NCBI RefSeq assembly: GCF_036884655.1
Contig: NC_088356.1
Coordinates: 10,731,001 to 10,795,000, forward strand
Reading direction: 5' to 3'
Origin: Musa acuminata AAA Group
Lineage: Eukaryota > Streptophyta > Magnoliopsida > Zingiberales > Musaceae
DNA: 64,000 bases
In this document: piece after piece, positions 1-64,000 of the stretch
Layout of the letters: each line of letters opens with the position of its first letter
How positions within the stretch are numbered: the first letter of the stretch is position 1
Position numbers and translations under genes: made by a program
The notes under the pieces: generated by a model
Told to the model about the DNA's origin: nothing
Seen by the model: the letters and a program-made list of their open reading frames with translations, nothing else
The model's database searches: none

Positions 1-267
1 GAAAGAGAAAGAAAATATTAAAATTATATAACTACTTGTAGTGCTAATTCATTTTTCCGAATTAAGACATGGCGCATAGAGGCATAGAGCAGACCATATT
101 AGGGTGAGTCACGATTTAGTTCTCGAAAAAAGTTGTGAAGTTAGATGTTGCTTCCAAACAATGTGCATGTGTCTCATTATTAAACAAAGACCGGTTCTCA
201 ATCAAAGTCATACATTAAAGTCCTTCACGTGATTGAAAGACAAAGAAGAGATTAATCATATTATAAC

Positions 268-635
268 TTAACCCATATCGTAACATCGGTAAAGGAATGC
301 CAAGGATACATGTTGAGTCTCACTCCGTAATTTTGATTGATAAGTTAAACAGCGAGAGGCCATTTCTTTAAAATATTTTGAAATATTATTAAAATGTATT
401 TACTTGTCTAGAGTATTTTGAAAATTATATGATATGATAAACCATATCATAACATCAACCGGTGGGATTGGAGCCAACTCTTAAGTGAAGGAATGCCAAG
501 ATCCATGTTGAGTCTCATTCAATAACTTCGATTGATACTTTGAACAGTGAGAGATCATTTCTTTAAAATATTTTAAATATTATTAAAATATATTTACTTA
601 TCCAGAGTATTTTGAATATTATATGATATGCCATG
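268..635. repeat. Diverged tandem duplication upstream of the gene
   Basis: Two units of about 170-195 nt. Both contain a match to AACCCATATCGTAACATC, AAGGAATGCCAAG, ATGTTGAGTCTCA, ATTTCTTTAAAATATTTT and AGAGTATTTTGAA in the same order. Unit 1 covers about 268-440 and unit 2 about 438-635. The second unit carries an extra roughly 25 nt around 460-485. Confidence 0.75.
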
Positions 636-1235
636 CAAATAAATATTCTTCTTTCACATCTTTATACTTTATTTAGCTTCAATATCGAAAGGATTTTAGT
701 TGACTGGTTAGCTAACTTTTCGAGATCATTTCGATCATTTTTACCTTTCGAGCTCCTCTTTGGTGTGCTGATTTAATAATTACCACAAATGTTCGAATAA
801 ATAGTTTCAAACAAATAATATAATTCTTTTTTCGCATGGTTAAAAGAAAAAAAAAGAAGAAAAAAGCTTAACCCGGGAGCACGACATCCAAACGACGAGA
901 AGCAAACAAAGTCAAAACAGCGCATCCTCCTCCATGTAACCGACGGCTGCGCAAAATGGAATCCTCAGCCGAAAACGACCGTTACGACTTACTTACCAAT
1001 GGATAGTGGCATTGTCGTAAATAATCAGCAGATCGGTTCCCTTTTTTTTTTCTGTTGGCCTGCTCCTCACCACTCTCCCCTCCTCGCTGTCGGCGTCGTG
1101 CCTTTTTCTTTTTCCTACTCCTTTTTCGGTTCACCCCCTCTCCATCGTTTCCCTCAAAAAGAAAACCTCGGTAGCGTCAACTCACACCACATTCTCCGCT
1201 CGCTTGCTCTGTCTGTGTGGAATTCTCAGATCCGC

Positions 1236-1520
1236 GATCGTCTTCCTCCGAAAAAGGAATCTGGTAATCTTCTGCTGGTTCTTGATGATGTTTCCTTTGG
1301 TTTCGGGTTTGACACTATGACGACTTTAATTGCTAGACATGGGGAAGCGGAAGCGGGAGTGAAGGCGCAAGCGAGACGGTGGGGATCGTTGTGATCGTCT
1401 TCCTCCAAGGGAAGAAATCGGTAAGCTCCCGCTCGATTTCGGGTTCGAGTCTCGTTCTTTTGAGTCCTTTCTTGCACTATGATGACTTGGATTGCTAGTC
1501 TTGGGTAAGCGGAAGCTGAA
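1236..1520 (+). repeat. Tandem duplication in the 5' leader
   Basis: The units start GATCGTCTTCCTCC at 1236 and 1393 and run through ATTGCTAG (1329 and 1491) to GGGGAAGCGGAAGC or GGGTAAGCGGAAGC. The offset is 157-162 nt. Both copies contain a GGTAA donor-like site (near 1262 and 1419). The second copy ends about 30 nt before the start codon. Confidence 0.75.
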
Positions 1521-1547
1521 GCGAGGTGGTGGTGAGGGTTGGAGGAG

Positions 1548-62964
<61,417 letters not shown>

Positions 62965-63574
62965 ATCAGCTTCCTCAATTGTATGGTGAGAGTAACTATC
63001 TTCTTAATCCTAGTAAATGTTGGAAAGACTACATATCTTTTTTCCTTTTTTTCTTGCCAATGTATGCATTACCTAATCAAGTACACACTGGTCAGGGGCT
63101 GGAGTAGGTGGTACATATGACAACCATCATGTTACATGCTTAATTTGCATCCATCTTCTTCTGTTCTCTGTGGCAGGGAATTTATATCTTTTTACTGAAA
63201 TTGTTATACAAGATTGGTTAGTGGTTTGCACAACTGGTTTGGCTCTGCATTAGCTGATTTTTGGATTCTGCTTCATAGTCTTCTTTTTGTTTTGATACAC
63301 TAAGCTCCATATTGACAATTTGTCTTAGTGGACTGTTCAGTCTACTGACAATCTTTGTCTGCATATATGAAGCATATGTAGTTTTCTTAGTGAAGTCCTA
63401 TCATGTACTAGTGGCTCCGTCTCCATTGAATCTGCCACTTGATCAGGTAATCATTCTTGGTTACTACCTAACAGTGTTAATCTTTGTAATTCTTTTCTCC
63501 TACTTTTTTCCCTCTCAGTAACAGGAGTTGTAATGTTCTTTGAGGATTCTTTATGTTCATGAAAAAATATATAC
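62965..63574 (+). other. 3' untranslated and downstream region
   Basis: Follows the TAA at 62962-62964. A possible 3'-UTR intron runs from GTATG|gtgaga (about 62985) to TGGCAG|ggaat (63176), on sequence signals only. No clear AATAAA was singled out. Nothing else is recognised. Confidence 0.4.
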
Positions 63575-63960
63575 AAAAAATTTGTGTTGTTGAGATGAAA
63601 ATATTGAGATGGATATATATAATTACAAGAAAAAATAAAAAAAAATATTTTTATTTGTGAACAATTAAATATCATTTCAATAGAAAATAAGATGAGAGAA
63701 AATCATCTAAGGTGGTATGAGCATGTGTTTAGGAAGCCTCCGGATATAATAATTAGAAAATGTGAAATGATTAATATTAGTGATAAGAGGAAAGATAAAG
63801 AAAGATCTAAAAAGATTTTAATAGATTATAAATAAAAATTTGAAGTATTTGAATTTAATTAAATATATTTTTTTATAAATCTTAATGGTGATAAAAGATT
63901 CATATGGCTGACCTCATTAAAGTTGTGATTGATTTATGATTTTATTATTGTTGTTGTAGT
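63575..63960 (+). mobile_element. LINE 3' tail remnant
   Basis: Translation with breaks reads EMKILRWIYIITRKNKKK, then degenerate equivalents of the YEQLG and GHMLRRLPD motifs seen in the LINE at 37390-37785, and a TTATTGTTGTTGTAGT tail. Together with the other fragments it marks one LINE family. Confidence 0.7.
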
Positions 63961-64000
63961 ATGTTGATGAAAAAGACTTCCTTGGTTAAAGTGCTAGATT

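Larger units (their letters stand above)
1..1547 (+). promoter_or_regulatory. Upstream region and 5' leader of the callose synthase gene
   Basis: No other gene is recognisable here. The first 850 nt are AT-rich. From about 860 the composition shifts to GC and pyrimidine rich, as is common near plant transcription starts. I could not place a convincing TATA box or transcription start. Two diverged tandem duplications (separate entries) lie in this stretch. Short open frames between 999 and 1440 are not conserved and sit in the duplicated leader. Confidence 0.5.

Overview
The window is plant nuclear DNA. One intron-rich gene on the + strand fills almost all of it. I assembled 42 coding exons by eye from splice sites and protein similarity, from an ATG at 1548 to a TAA at 62962-62964. 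All phases agree and the joined frame is 5868 nt, or 1955 residues. It reads as a callose synthase (1,3-beta-glucan synthase, GT48) of the CALS1/CALS2/CALS3 clade, with no frameshift or premature stop. Splice signals, intron density, tRNA-iMet-primed LTR elements, LINEs, SINEs and small TIR elements all say angiosperm. The style of the GGTAC-rich repeats and LTRs reminds me of monocots of the banana group (Zingiberales), but that is an impression from memory and not proven.

Layout. 1-1547: upstream region and leader, with two diverged tandem duplications. 1548-9745: exons 1-9, with introns 1 and 2 long but free of recognisable mobile elements. 9746-20403: intron 9 (10.7 kb), which holds a pol-less LTR retroelement on the - strand (10704-15262) and a young gag-protease-only LTR element on the + strand (15487-19397). 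20404-20867: exons 10-12. 20868-27496: intron 12, a decayed LINE split by a 593-bp hAT-like element and by a truncated second copy of the pol-less LTR element. 27497-62964: exons 13-42. Their larger introns carry further LINE and SINE remnants, two families of short hAT-like TIR elements with 8-bp target duplications, two copies of a GCGC-rich hAT-like element (one with a smaller element nested inside), a fragment of plastid-type 23S rRNA and several local tandem duplications. 62965-64000: 3' region and another LINE tail.

The only intact protein-coding gene is the callose synthase. Everything else is intronic or flanking repeat history. I found no novel enzyme system. The features most worth following up are: a large inverted repeat formed by two LTR-element copies flanking exons 10-12 (306 nt, exactly in frame); amplification of primer-binding-site-like units inside the LTRs of the gag-only element; a GGTAC-rich hAT-like family with several matching 8-bp target duplications; a duplicated splice acceptor before exon 41; and a GC-AG intron 37.
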